From Chimonanthus salicifolius (taxonomy: Eukaryota; Streptophyta; Magnoliopsida; Laurales; Calycanthaceae), in the NCBI GenBank assembly GCA_013350335.1, contig CM023538.1, positions 59,385,080 through 59,449,079 on the forward strand: a stretch of DNA of 64,000 nucleotides, given 5' to 3'. Both the position numbers and the translations under genes were made by a program. The notes below the pieces were generated by a model. It did no database searches and was not told the origin of the DNA. It saw only the letters and a program-made list of their open reading frames with translations. Within the stretch, counting starts at the first letter, position 1. Each line of letters opens with the position of its first letter. Of this stretch, positions 34,315 through 45,129 are shown piece by piece.

Positions 34315-34575
34315 GTTCATGTAGACAAGTATCAAGAGCAATGACAACTAAACCATTGAATTGTTTAAGCAATAGTCACAGATGGTTGTGGAATCAAGTC
34401 AAAACAAAGCAACATGGGAATCGCATCCTATCTTTATATGCATGGTTCTCTGTTTTTGAAATCCAATCTCTATTTGGTCCAATCTGTTCATGGAGACAAG
34501 TATCAAGAGAAATTACAACTAAACCTTTGAATTGTTGTAGTGACACACAAAGATGCTTATGGAAAGAAGTTCAGG
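34315..34575 (+). repeat. two direct units of about 90 bp in the 3' part of the snoRNA locus
   Basis: GTTCATG.AGACAAGTATCAA, then ACAACTAAACC.TTGAATTGTT and a GATGGTTGTGGAA-like end, occurs at 34315-34404 and 34485-34575. The same pair is present in copy 2 (45423-45510, 45600-45690), so the internal duplication is older than the segmental one. Confidence 0.75.
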
Positions 34576-35069
34576 TACAAATTTATTTTCTAGATTCTTA
34601 TTATATATGCATGATTTTGATCTGTTGGTTACTTTTGTAGAAGCATCAAGAAATTTCTAACAGATTCAAAACATCGGCGTATTGTGGCTTGTGGATTATC
34701 CATTAGTCGATCATTCAACCTTCTAAAGGGGGTAATTGAGGACTCTAATCCGGGCAGGTTCTTCTCTTCTACGGCAAAGAATATTTGTTTCATAATTTTT
34801 CAAAATCATTTTTTCTACGTTGAGAATGAACATTCCCCAATTGTTGTTAGTTGGCTTCTAGGTGAAAAGATAGCCAAAATGTCTGAGATATCAATGGCCA
34901 AAATATTTCATTTAAAGATCTAAAGTCATATCCAAAGGGATCCTATGAACAATGTTATGCATTTGATTCACGTTCAACACTCCTCTGGGCCACTTCCCAT
35001 AGTTGTTTACCTGGTATGTGTTGGATTGGGAGACTTGCATATGCCTCAATGACTAGTCAGGTTAGAATG

Positions 35070-35460
35070 CCCCTTATGTCGTGCAAATTATCCTACAGAC
35101 AATCACAAATCAATCAAGAACCAAGCAAGAACACAAATTTTACGTGGTTAGGCAAAACCGCCAACGTCCACGGGGTGTGATAATTTCACTATAAAGAATA
35201 AATTGGACAATACAAGGATTAAAACCTCCCCTCCCTCTGTTCCCTTCCTCACAGTCCCTCTTTCTCTTCTATAGTTTCTTTTCTCTCCTCTCTTATCTTA
35301 GAGCCATTGAAATCCAAGTGAAAAAGACATTATATACTTGTGCCTATGAAACATGACTGGGCTTGGTGGGCCTTTGATAAACACAGGCCTGGCCCAGTAA
35401 AGGCCTTTTGAGTCAAAACTCAACAAATCTCCAAGGGGTCGAACTTTTTCCCCGAGATGA
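35070..35460. other. repeat-like insertion sequence, class unknown
   Basis: This part of the 0.9-kb insertion that is absent from copy 2 includes AACACAAATTTTACGTGG followed by a pyrimidine-rich stretch. I see no frame or boundaries of its own. Confidence 0.35.
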
Positions 35461-35464
35461 GATA

Positions 35465-35815
35465 TGTTGGGTTTTATGGCTCAAAGCCCTTTCGGGGCTT
35501 GCTGTCTGTAAGGCTGGGCCCATTGACACAGTCTATGTTGTAAGCCCAAAAGTATATATTGTCTCTTTCACTTAGGGTTTTTTTGGCTGTGCAGTTTCTC
35601 TAGGTGAGAAACAGAGAGGAGAAATAGAGACTGAGGAAGAGGGAAAAGAAGGGTTGGGTAATCCTTATATTGCGAGATCTTCTTCATAGTGGAATCTTAT
35701 TGCACGCCTCGTTGATGTATGCCGAACCATGTAAAATCTATGGTTTCTTGTTTACGTGTGATTGCTTCAATTTTCTGTTTGATCTTTTGATCTAGGTGCG
35801 GGTAATTCTACAACA
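35465..35815 (+). mobile_element. solo LTR-like sequence, Ty1/copia type
   Basis: Begins TGTTGGGTTTTATGGC and ends GGTAATTCTACAACA, the TGTTGG...ACA ends typical of Copia LTRs. It includes a 5'-UTR-like GAGAAACAGAGAGGAGAAAT stretch and GCCGAACCATGTAAAATC, common in such LTRs. No second LTR, internal region or matching 5-bp flank is seen. It lies within a roughly 0.9-kb stretch (about 34.95-35.86 kb) that is absent from the duplicate. Confidence 0.5.
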
Positions 35816-36208
35816 CTTCATCCACAGGTGTGACCCTTGGACACCTTGATCATAAAAAAAATAATGCAATGCTGCTTCCTATGCACATCTACAATTATCT
35901 ATATTTTGCACCGTTGTATTGTTCTCAACCAAAGGTGCAATGGAGTTGGTAGGTACACAGATGTTTTTGATAACAAGGGAGATCGGTGTATTTTTTCACC
36001 ACTTAGATGAGAACAAGTAGACGAACAGACAAATTTGATGTTTGTTTTATGAAACACACATCGGTGTATTTTATCATCATTTAAGTGGTGGAAAGGTACA
36101 CTGGTGTCTCTTGTTATAAAAAATATTGGTGTTCCTATCACTTCTCTAGGTGTAGATATCTTTTACTTTTCTCCATCTCTTTTATGGAAGATTCTACCTA
36201 AATACATA

Positions 36209-36968
36209 GGTGCTCCATTCAGACATCCGGAAAATCTGTTACTATATACTCGTTTTCAAATTTTCAGGTGAAATTACCATTTTACCCTCCTACATTTTAT
36301 CATTCGAATGATTTTTCGGTTCATTTTTATGATCCTTCGGATGATTCGACTACACAGTCGAATTGTCCGAAGGATTCTAAGGATCTTTCGAAGGAATGAC
36401 TGCTGATGCTATAGTAATGCTGCATTATTTAAATAATAATTTTTTTTTTAATTTTAAAATTATTTTTTATCCACTGTGTATTTCCAAAAATTTTCAAATT
36501 CAATATCCGGACTGATTATGATAGCCTGGTAAAAATACTTTAAAAATTCAAGGTCTTTTGACATTTTTCAAGTGTTTAAAATACAGTGTTTTAAAAATAA
36601 GGGTATACCTCGGCTGTGCCGAAAACACATTTGGGAGTTTCAAAAGACCTTGAAGCCTTAAAGTATATTTTTATCATGCTATCGTAATTAGTCTGGATAT
36701 TCAATTTGAGAAATTTTAAAAATACATAGTGTTTAAAAATAATTTTAAAAGAGATTTTATTATTTAAATAATACAGCATTACTGTAGCATCAACAGTTAT
36801 TCTTTCGAAGGATCTTTCGAACGATTCTACTGTGTAGTCGAATCGTCCGAAGGATCAGGAAATGAACTGAAAAATCATTCAAAATGTGAGAGAGCAAAAT
36901 GATAATTTCACATGAATTTTGAAAATAGATGTTAGTAACAGATTTTTCAGGTGTCTGAATGGGGCGCC
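36209..36968. mobile_element. hAT-like foldback element, 760 bp, 8-bp target duplication
   Basis: The element is essentially one giant palindrome with arms of about 370 bp: left end GGTGCTCCATTCAGAC, right end GTCTGAATGGGGCGCC. Exact 8-bp repeats aatacata flank it (36201-36208, 36969-36976). Near each end are short palindromic motifs (TTCGGATGATTCGAC, TTCGAAGG). The inner arm (ATATCCGGACT, AAGGTCTTTTGACA) is shared with the element at 50036-50871. No coding capacity. It is absent from the duplicate locus, so it is a later insertion. Confidence 0.9.
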
Positions 36969-37084
36969 AATACATAATGTAATAAAAAATAAATAATTAA
37001 GAAACTTACACTCATACAATATGACTGTAACGCCCGCCCCTTTTCACCAAAATCTCTCCATGGTTTTATTTTTAAAACCATGGA

Positions 37085-37530
37085 GAGAGAGGGAGTTAGA
37101 TGGAAAAGAGATAATACTCATCTCATTTGGTTGAGTGCCCTACACTCCACTATTTAATTTTCCCACCAACCAAGCATGGGCTTTACATGCTTTAATGGTG
37201 GTGGTTGGGATAAACAACCACTAGCCAACGTTTTTGGCCTCTTAGGATGAGGTGGTTTGGTATCCCATTTGACCATTTGACCTAAGTTAATTATCTAATT
37301 AATTAAATAATTAAACTATTCAAAAGGTGGTCAAAGATGAGAGACCAAATCACCTCATCCTAAGAGGCTAAAAACGTTGGCTAGTGGTGGTTTATCCCAA
37401 CTACCACCATTAAAGCATGTAAAGCCCATGCTTGGTTGGTGGAAAAATTAAATGGAGTGTAGGGCACTCCACCAAATGAGATGAGTCTTATCTCTTTTCT
37501 CTATCTCTTTTTCATCTCACTCTCTCCATC
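37085..37530. repeat. hairpin with arms of about 180-200 bp
   Basis: Left arm about 37085-37280 and right arm about 37325-37530 pair over their length (for example CCACCAACCAAGCATGGGC with GCCCATGCTTGGTTGGTGG). The loop is about 50 bp of AATTAAT-rich DNA. It lies inside the LTR of the element at 37026. Confidence 0.85.
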
Positions 37531-37797
37531 TTTCTCCCTCTCATTGCCGTCCCTCATGCCCAAGGAGAAAAGAAAAGAAAAACTAAGAAGAGAGGAAAGA
37601 AGTTCAAGCTTGGGCCCTCCACCTCAAGACCAAAGCTTGAGACATCCTCTCCCCATCTCTCTCTCTCTCAAATCTACTCTATCTTAGCCGACCCAAGCTT
37701 TGATGTTTTTCTTTTGATCAAACACATCTTGGTCGACCAACAAAGGAGAAGAAGAAGAAAGAAGGCCAAGGAATCCAAGAGGAGAAAGAAAAGCTAG

Positions 37798-37925
37798 AGA
37801 CACTACCTTTATGGTGAGAAGTTTGAGGTGTTCTCAGATCACAAGAGCCTGAAGTACTTATTTGATCAGAAGGAACTCAACATGAGACAGCGCAGATGGA
37901 TGGAATGCTTTGAACCCTATGATAA
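37798..37925 (+). pseudogene. Ty3/gypsy RNase H fragment captured inside an LTR
   Basis: Translates to [19 protein letters not shown] and [17 protein letters not shown], the hallmark [10 protein letters not shown] and MRQRRWME of the gypsy RNase H domain. It is only about 43 codons long and stands between LTR-like sequences where no pol gene is expected. Confidence 0.85.
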
Positions 37926-38789
37926 TGTATTCATAATTTTAATGGATATGAAAAGATGGAAATAATGTTTTAAAAATAAAACTATGGAGAGATTTTGGTG
38001 AAAAAGAGCGGGCGTTACAGTTGGTATCATAGCGAATTCGGAAGAATGAATATCTCGAAGTAAGATTAAGACGGTTTCACATCTCACTGACGGATAAGAA
38101 TCCCAACTGACCGACTCTTCGGAGTCTGCTGCACGGGGGCCGGGTTAATTTACTTAGATTGACTCAAACGGAAGCATTCAATCTGAGAACAACATTCGAC
38201 GAAAAGGAATGATAGCAAAGGAGAAACATTCACTAGTAGATGGATTTATCAAACATAGCAAATAGGGCTTATTTCCCCCGAATTGAAGGAAAAATACTTC
38301 ATACTTAGGAAATTTTCTCCAAATTGAAAAGAAATACATGATACTTAGAAATTTTTCACCAAAACAAAGTATGCATATTTGGTAATTTTCCCCCAAAAAT
38401 GAGAACACGTAGGGTTGGCCAGTTAAGGGCCGGGCTTTAGAAGCTCGGACTTAACTCGCGTCGTGACGTCCCTCGCCCCCTTTGTCACTTTTATTTCCAA
38501 AAAAAAAAATGGACTCTGATTTTGGTGAAAAGGGGCGGGCGTTACAGTGACTATTCTTGTTTATGTTTTTTTTTTTTCAATTGCATGTATTCTTATGTTC
38601 TTTTGGATGGTATTACAAGCATTTTACAGTTTGGATGTAAATTTGCTTGCGATTTGTTTCATCCAATTCTCACTATGGTCAAACTCAACCTGGTAGCGGT
38701 TCATTTATTAAATGAACCAATTTTTTAGCCTTGAACATGAATTTGGTTAGGACTTTACCAGCAAGTCTCTCTAACGAGTATTTTCACTA

Positions 38790-40655
38790 TGGTTTGTTCT
38801 GTGTGCTGTGTATGTGTAGGGACTATTGTGTGTGATGGTGGGCTGTCCTGCTTGTGTACGTGTGTTGCGAGTGTGGAGACTGCCTTGTGCAGTGGGATTG
38901 CTTTGAGAGTGTGAGTGAGTTATCCTTGTTTGTGGGATAGGGGGTCTGTGCTGCATATGGTATGTTTGTTTCTCTCACTGGCATATTGGGCTCACCCCTT
39001 TCCGTAAAAGAGTCAGGTGGACCTTTGGACCAGTCATAAGGAGATGGAGCTTAGCTTAGTTGATTTTCTATTTTTTGTTATTCGAGAAACAAAGATGTAA
39101 TTGTACTATGAATATTCAAATGCTATGAATGACTGCAATAATGAGTTTGAGATAACAAACTATCTTGATGGTTTACTATTTGTATATGTGATGGCATATG
39201 TTGTATCATGTCCTTGTTAAATGTTTGTGTTGTGGATCTCATTTCAATTTTTTTTTCCTTAGATAGTGTCACTCTGTGAGATTAACGTATATGTCGCGTG
39301 ATCGGGCTTTACAGGTTGGTACATAGAGTTGACTACGAGCTGTGCTAGGTTGTTCAGATTACTGAACAATAGAGTTCTGAGGTTCGAACAAGCGAGGTTG
39401 AATATCCATATATATCCTGAAAATCCATATATATCCACCTGTGTCGACTTTAGAAAGTGCCTAAAAAAATTCATTAAGTTGTTGAGACTTGAATTGAGCA
39501 TTATGAGACCAAGATTGTGAAAGAGAAACTATATGTGCCTTGATTGATTGTAGCATCATTTGATAGTTTTTTTGAGAAATCATCACTTTATTCTTCATAG
39601 ATCTGAAAGAGCGTTTGCGGCTCTGATTGTTAAAGTGATTGGATAGATCAGTGAGAGAGTTCTAGGGACACTAGTGAGTGCTTGATCTAGACACTCCTCA
39701 TCAGTTCCTTGGTTGAGTGTTTTTGATCCGTATGTCATCTAATACAGGCTGAGATTGGTGTATCTATGTTGACAAAGTCAATGAATACTTTGTGTCTTGT
39801 TGTGGTATGTCACGGGGTTGAACCTCTATAAAAATTCTAGGTGATCTTGCCTGCTGACATCTTTATGCTTGATTATCTTCGTGCATCGTTGATCATTTAA
39901 GACCAAACCCGTACTTGATTAGTTGACAATCTTATTCTTTTCGATTTGTTAGTGATCAGCACCACATCAAAATCCTTGTTGATTAACATTGATATCTTGA
40001 TTGCATAACTGAGCATTGAGTTATTGTATATTATTATTGTTTTTCAATCAAATTAACTTTTTGTGATATTGATATTTGTTCTATACTTTGATAACTTGGT
40101 TTTCTCTTTTCTATTGGATAATTTGGTTTGGGTTTAATCAATTAATACAGTTTAATAGAGAAATGATCAATTATTTTAGTACATCTGTGAAATAAGGTTG
40201 ATACCTATTCACCCCTCCCTCTAGGACATATGGGGGATACGTGTCACTATGTCAATAGCCTATAAGGTCACTTTCACATTTTTAATGTTCATTTTATATA
40301 TTTTTTAATTAATTTTAGTTTCAATAGACTAAAATTTGAGAAAAAAATTGAAAAATTTCCAACGAAAAATTTGGCGCATGTGAGTCGATGATAAAATGCA
40401 ATATAACTACTTCTGGTGATATCTTTCATTTACTCTAAGATAAGGTGGTAAAGTTTATTCGAAAGAAGTTGGTAAAGGTAGAAATTGATAATGAGATCAC
40501 TCTTAACGATGAAATCAAGTCTATGATGGATGACTTAGCTCATAATTTGGTCAAGTTAAATAGGTTTTTACCATCATTGTAAAACTTTCAAATAGTGATG
40601 CGTATGCTCTATATCCTTGTTTAGTTTGATGTAATAAGTTTTACGATAATTTAGT
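38790..40655. other. spacer between the two snoRNA-locus copies
   Basis: AT-rich, with a GT-rich patch (about 38790-38950). I see no gene and no bounded element. The short open frames here have no recognisable motif. Confidence 0.5.
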
Positions 40656-40658
40656 CTA

Positions 40659-41084
40659 GAATAGTGATCATCCCACGAGCACTTTGTGTATGTAGATATG
40701 GGTTTTACCGTGATATTCATTTTGTCTTTCACCTGCAGTACCGAAAATATAAAACAATAGGAATGTCAGAAATTGGCTCTCCAAGATGTTCGCAAGTGAT
40801 CCAATTGGTGAGCTGATTTCTGTGAACAGTAAAATTGGTTCGCCAAATCACTTGTAAACAGTAAATTCGGCTTGTCAAGATATTCGCAAGTGATCCGCTT
40901 GGTGAGTGGATTTCTGTGAACAATAAAATCGGCTCACAGGATCACTCGTAAACAATAAAATCAACTCTCTAAATCACATGGGAACAGTAAAATCTGCTCT
41001 CCGAATCACATGTGAAGGACAAAATGGTCATCACGGTAAAACCCGTATCTGTATACACACAGTACCGTGGGAGAATCGCTGGTC
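40659..41084. mobile_element. inverted-repeat element with tandem iterons, 426 bp (CCTCCCAC family)
   Basis: Terminal arms of about 70 bp pair (GAATAGTGATCATCCCACG with CGTGGGAGAATCGCTGGTC; GGGTTTTACCGTGATATTC with CATCACGGTAAAACCC). Between them a unit of about 90 bp (TTCGCAAGTGATCC...TTGGTGAG...GAACAGTAAAATTGG) is repeated, with partial repeats of GAACAGTAAAATCNGCTC. Same termini as 28062-28262. No clear target duplication. Confidence 0.65.
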
Positions 41085-42011
41085 TAATGTGTATTAGAAC
41101 ATGACTGCTGAAATAGAATTATATAGGTAATGGAAAAACATTACTTGAACTAAATCCAACCACAAATAATTTATTGAATTTGATTGAAATGTAGAATCTT
41201 ATAATACAATGTATAATAGATATAATTATTATTTTTCTTTAAGTAAATAACTTTTTTTAGAATGAAAATATATTCTATTTAAATAAATTGCAAATAAATG
41301 TTTTTGGTAGACAACATACTTTTAATGGATATGGAGAAATATAGAGAAATCACAAGAGTCTAATTATTATTAATCATTGATTTTTCATGCCTCATCTTTC
41401 AAAGATATGATAATTTGACGGAGAAGATTTTCTATAATGATATATAGCGCTTTATCTGTCTCATCCAACTCTATGAGACATAATATATGATAAATAAGTA
41501 ATCTATCTAAAAAATAAAATGTTCTAATCTAAACCTTCTCATTTTTATTATATCATGAATATTCTTATATTAAAGGTGAAAATAATGTCATGAATATACG
41601 GAAATCACATGTAATTTTAAAGCTTACCACCTAAATTATTCATGCATGACAAACTGTGCAAAGAATGAGCAAAGCAACATCCTTAAAACCAAATATATTG
41701 AAGTGCTACAATTTAAGGTGGGACGTGGATAGAATAGGTAATAATTTATTTATTAAATTGGTTGAGCAACATGATTTAATCCATTTATTAATTATTTCTT
41801 AGATTTGAGAAATAAATATAGAAAAAAATTAAATTTAAAATTAAATTTTCTATCAAACCATTTTCCTGAAAAAATTACCTTAAAAATTCAGCTTTTCATT
41901 AAAATCGAGGGAAACCAACGATCCCCCCAGTTTTGACCGTTACCAAAGCAGCATATTTAAAATTACAGGAGAAACCTGTGGCATTTGTCACAGGAATCTC
42001 AACAAACCTTC

Positions 42012-42103
42012 TATATAATAGCTCCAAGCCCCTCTCTTTTCTCTCTCTCATCTTAGGGTTAGGGTTTGGATTTAGGGTTTTGTCTCCTCACGTAATCGAA
42101 GAG
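42012..42103 (+). promoter_or_regulatory. TATA box, telo-box leader and exon 1 of snoRNA host gene copy 2
   Basis: TATATAA at 42012-42018, then TTAGGGTTAGGGTTTGGA with one more telo-box than copy 1, and the same donor GAAGAG|gtctgttg (42104). Near-identity to copy 1 is limited to this block and the snoRNAs. Confidence 0.75.
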
Positions 42104-42379
42104 GTCTGTTGCAATTCTTTCCATCTAATGCTTCCTTTTTTCCCCTTCTTCATTTGTGAATGATCTGATATTTGTTGGGTTATTTTTTACTCCAATCCAA
42201 GCCTTCTTTGTTTGTTTTGTTCCTATTTTTATTTTGGTCCGCCTTTTTTTATTTGTAAAATTGATTCTACATTTCTCTTCTTGAACTCAATCAAGAGTAG
42301 CTTAAATCGGCCTGGAAGCCGAGCCATTTGGCTGAACCATTTGGTTCACACTGGTTTGGTTATTTACTTGAGCTCATAG

Positions 42380-42464
42380 TCTCCCTGATGATGATTTAAA
42401 AGAAAACTTTCGTTCTTCCGATATAATCCATGTGGAAACTTCTGGAGACCTGAACTGAAGGGAC
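42380..42464 (+). ncRNA. box C/D snoRNA, U59/snR54-like (18S guide), copy 2
   Basis: C box in TGATGATGA (42386-42394), guide AACTTTCGTTCTT before CCGA, D box CTGA (42455-42458), stem TCCC/GGGA. It differs from copy 1 only in the C' area and the bases just after it, so it should be functional. The 13-base match to 18S rRNA is kept exactly. Confidence 0.85.
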
Positions 42465-43233
42465 ATGGGTTTTTTTTTTATATATCTTTTCTTTGTTTTA
42501 TTTTGTGATTTGGATGCATAGAATGGCAAGCTATTTTTTTTTCTTTTTTGAAAATATAACTATTTTAACCAAAAATGAAAAATGGGTTCATTTTAGAACC
42601 ACTTCTCTCATTTTTGGCTGTGGTCTTTGTGGCCATTTTGATGGAAGTAGAGTGAGTTCTATGTAAGTTGATTAATGAGTGTTTTGCCGTCTTTTGTAGT
42701 TGTTGTTGCCGGTTAATTTGTTTGTGGGTTGATAAGGACAACTATTTTTTTTTAATAAGGGGATATTATTTTGTATTTTCTAGATTATATGTCATAAATA
42801 CTGTTGAACTCATATTATATGCATTTTAGAAGGAAATTTCATCTATAAATGAAAAAAGGTATTAGGGAGTGTCACTTGATAAAAATGGGATGTCCTGTTC
42901 AATCCAAAAATGCTAAAGTCACAGAGTTCTTATAGTAGTTTCCTTTGTTTAATAATTTATTGGGCAAGTTGACGCTATTGTATTGAAGATCTAATAGTGT
43001 AACACTTTAACGATCACTTTTGGTTTCAATATTTTACTTTGAAATACTCTCCAACTATGTTTTTTAATATGATAGGACCCAATGGTTACATAAAGTGTTA
43101 AAATGCAAGGAGAACTTATGTATGTGTGGTGATTTACTCTTTTGAATGCATGATACTTCGAATTTTGATATTATTCTTCGATTTGGTCTTGTACTAAGTT
43201 TCAAACGTTTAAATTACATTGAAGATCTTAAGT

Positions 43234-43311
43234 CCTCTTATGATGACCAAAAGAATTCGTTCGTCTGAATTTCACTGTGAGGAAATTATTTGGAGACCTG
43301 AACTGAAGAGA
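43234..43311 (+). ncRNA. box C/D snoRNA, possibly U30-like (18S guide), copy 2
   Basis: Stem CTCTT/AGAG, perfect C box ATGATGA (43240-43246), D' CTGA after guide TTCGTTCGT, C' GTGAGGA, D box CTGA (43303-43306). It has better boxes than copy 1, so this is probably the more active copy. Confidence 0.8.
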
Positions 43312-43436
43312 CTTGAGATCTTCGATGTGATTAGATCTTTTCATCTAAAAAACATTGATACTTCAAGTTTCTAAACTAAGTTTTTGTTTTCTTTAAAAAA
43401 TGTTCATTTCCAATTACCAACATGATCTTATTTACA

Positions 43437-43497
43437 TCCCCTTGATGAATCAAATGTGAGATAAAAGTACTGGACTGATCTTCATGATGTGATATCG
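43437..43497 (+). pseudogene. relic of the third snoRNA, D box deleted, copy 2
   Basis: The stem start CCCC, C box TTGATGA (43442-43448), D' CTGA and C'-like ATGATGTG are kept. The sequence then jumps from GTGATA to TCGTTTTGTAAATTTTG, skipping about 100 bp of copy 1 that holds the D box and closing stem. Without D it cannot be processed as a C/D snoRNA. Confidence 0.65.
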
Positions 43498-43686
43498 TTT
43501 TGTAAATTTTGAACTGATTTTTTTTCTTTTTTTTTTTTCTAGTGTTTGTATTGGATAAAGCATAAAGAAATTTTCTTTTTGAAGATGTGTATAATGAAAT
43601 TTTTGTGTCTTGGGTTAAAGGCATTATTGCCGAAGACCATTAATAGTGTGGACTTGTTTTTTTTTTTGATTGTTCATTAGATTCTA

Positions 43687-43765
43687 GTTCCGATGATTGA
43701 ACAACTCATAGTTTCAGCCTTGTCTGAATTTAAGTTGCTGATAGCCATAAATGGTTCTGAGGGAC
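43687..43765 (+). ncRNA. box C/D snoRNA, snoR41Y/snR41-like (18S guide), copy 2
   Basis: Stem GTTCC/GGGAC (stronger than in copy 1), C-box-like GATGATTG, guide AGTTTCAGCCTTGT before D' CTGA, D box CTGA (43757-43760). The guide is identical to copy 1. Confidence 0.8.
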
Positions 43766-44309
43766 TTGACTTCATTTGCATCTCTGCTATGAACACTTCT
43801 GCTTATAATTCTGAAGATTATCTTCCAATGAAATTTTTGTAGGTTCTGTTTTACTGTTTGGATGGATGGACAGCAGACATTGGGGTTTTGACCCCCCTGC
43901 ACGTTAGAGATTTTGCACCTCTTTTGACATTGTTTTCTCCTCCCTCGATCATGTGATCATGTACTGTCGGCATTACTATAATGTGTTGGTCACATCCATC
44001 ACTCATTTAAATTTTTTAATCAAAATGAATTGTGGATCTGGTGGATAGTATCATTGCCACTTCTAACATTGAGCGATTCTTATCATTACTCTTTTTCCCA
44101 CGGTCTAAAATTAATGCATGTTTTTGCTTCAGGTGGTTCTATGTCATGATCATAATACATTGCCATAAATATTGCAAAATTCATTCTCACCCTAATTTTC
44201 TATTTTTTGAAAGAATAGTAGTGAACATTATTGAGAAATGTTCACTACTATTTATTAGATGGTAAGTATTGCTAACACGAATCATGCTTTATTAATTTTT
44301 TTTTTTTGA

Positions 44310-44810
44310 AGATTGGCGGTTCAACTGTAACCAGTTCAGCCACGGGTCAATTTTTTAATAAAACCTTAGTATCATATAAATTCACAAAAAAAAAAAAAAA
44401 CTCTCAAAACGTGATCTTTAAAAATAGATTTTAAAAATTAAAAAAATCAATTTAAATTTTTTCAAATAAAGCTTCCCTTTAAAAAGTTAATATAAAATCA
44501 TATGCTCCAATGGGCCATATATATTACCCTAAAGGCAGACAATGGTGTTATTGTTCCATTCTCACCTTCTACATTTTATAGTCATAACTGGGATGGACAC
44601 AGGTTTTGGTTTTAAAATGTAGAAGTTGCAAATAACAAAAATGTTAATAGTTTGGAAGGTGGCAAAAACATTTTAATTCATCTGATAATTTGTTATTATT
44701 TATAATATTTATATTAATGACATGGGTTTCACTGAATGTCACTGATTTATCCTTATTTTTAGATTGTTCATTAGACGGGTTGGTTTTTAGAACATTGTTT
44801 TAATATTTTT
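44310..44810. mobile_element. degraded hAT-like element related to 691-1409
   Basis: Shares internal blocks with the first element (TGGCGGTTCAACTGTAACC; CTCCAATGGGCCATAT; ATTAATGACATGGGTTTCAC) and a right end GGTTGGTTTTTAGAACATTG. The left end is decayed, so there is no readable target duplication. Confidence 0.6.
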
Positions 44811-44839
44811 TATTGGAAGTGTAGATGTCCTTCTCCTAA

Positions 44840-45129
44840 GAGCATTTGGTATGGTGACCATATGGCGTGTGGTGCTGGCTATAAGTGGAGTCCACACTAA
44901 TGTTTGTTAAATGGCTGGCCACAGGTAACATAAGTATAGCCAGTCATTTAATATTTTCTCTCCTACTTTTCTTTTTCTCTCTTTTTTTAAAAGTAGGAGA
45001 GAGAAGAAAAGTAGGAGAGAGAAGTTAAATGGCTGGCTACACTTCTGTTACTTGTGGCCAGTCATTTAACAAACATTCATGTGGGCTTCACTTATAGCCA
45101 GCACCATACAGTCACCATACCGGATGCTC
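44840..45129. mobile_element. Tourist-like (PIF/Harbinger) MITE, 290 bp, TAA target duplication
   Basis: Long inverted repeat: left GAGCATTTGGTATGGTGA, right TCACCATACCGGATGCTC, arms about 140 bp. TAA flanks both sides (44837-44839, 45130-45132). A partial second right end (TTCACCGTACCGGCTGTCC) follows at about 45160-45182, suggesting insertion in or next to an older relative. Confidence 0.85.

Larger units (their letters stand above)
37026..38546 (+). mobile_element. defective gypsy-type LTR element with internal hairpin
   Basis: A 5' LTR of about 994 bp (37026-38019) runs TGTAACGCCCGCCCC to GCGGGCGTTACA. It is followed by a primer-binding site TGGTATCATAGC (38022-38033, close to the initiator tRNA-Met type), about 470 bp of non-coding internal DNA and a stub of 3' LTR ending GGCGGGCGTTACA at 38546. 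The outer LTR ends are inverted repeats for over 40 bp. The flanks share tgac (atgac / gtgac), a weak target duplication. The LTR holds a hairpin and a captured pol piece. It is absent from the duplicate locus. Confidence 0.7.
29491..38785 (+). repeat. segmental duplication, copy 1 (snoRNA host gene)
   Basis: Direct (same-strand) homology to about 41846-46755. Collinear landmarks are the promoter/leader, four snoRNA positions, the last-exon block TACTGTTTGGATGGATGG, the GTTCATG...CAAGTATCAAGAG repeats, CTGGTGTCTCTTGTTATAAA, and finally TTCATCCAAT..TCACTA with GGACTTT and GCAAGTCTC. Copy 1 is about 9.3 kb and copy 2 about 4.9 kb. The difference is mainly later insertions in copy 1 at about 34.95-35.86, 36.21-36.97 and 37.03-38.55 kb, plus indels. 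Confidence 0.88.
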
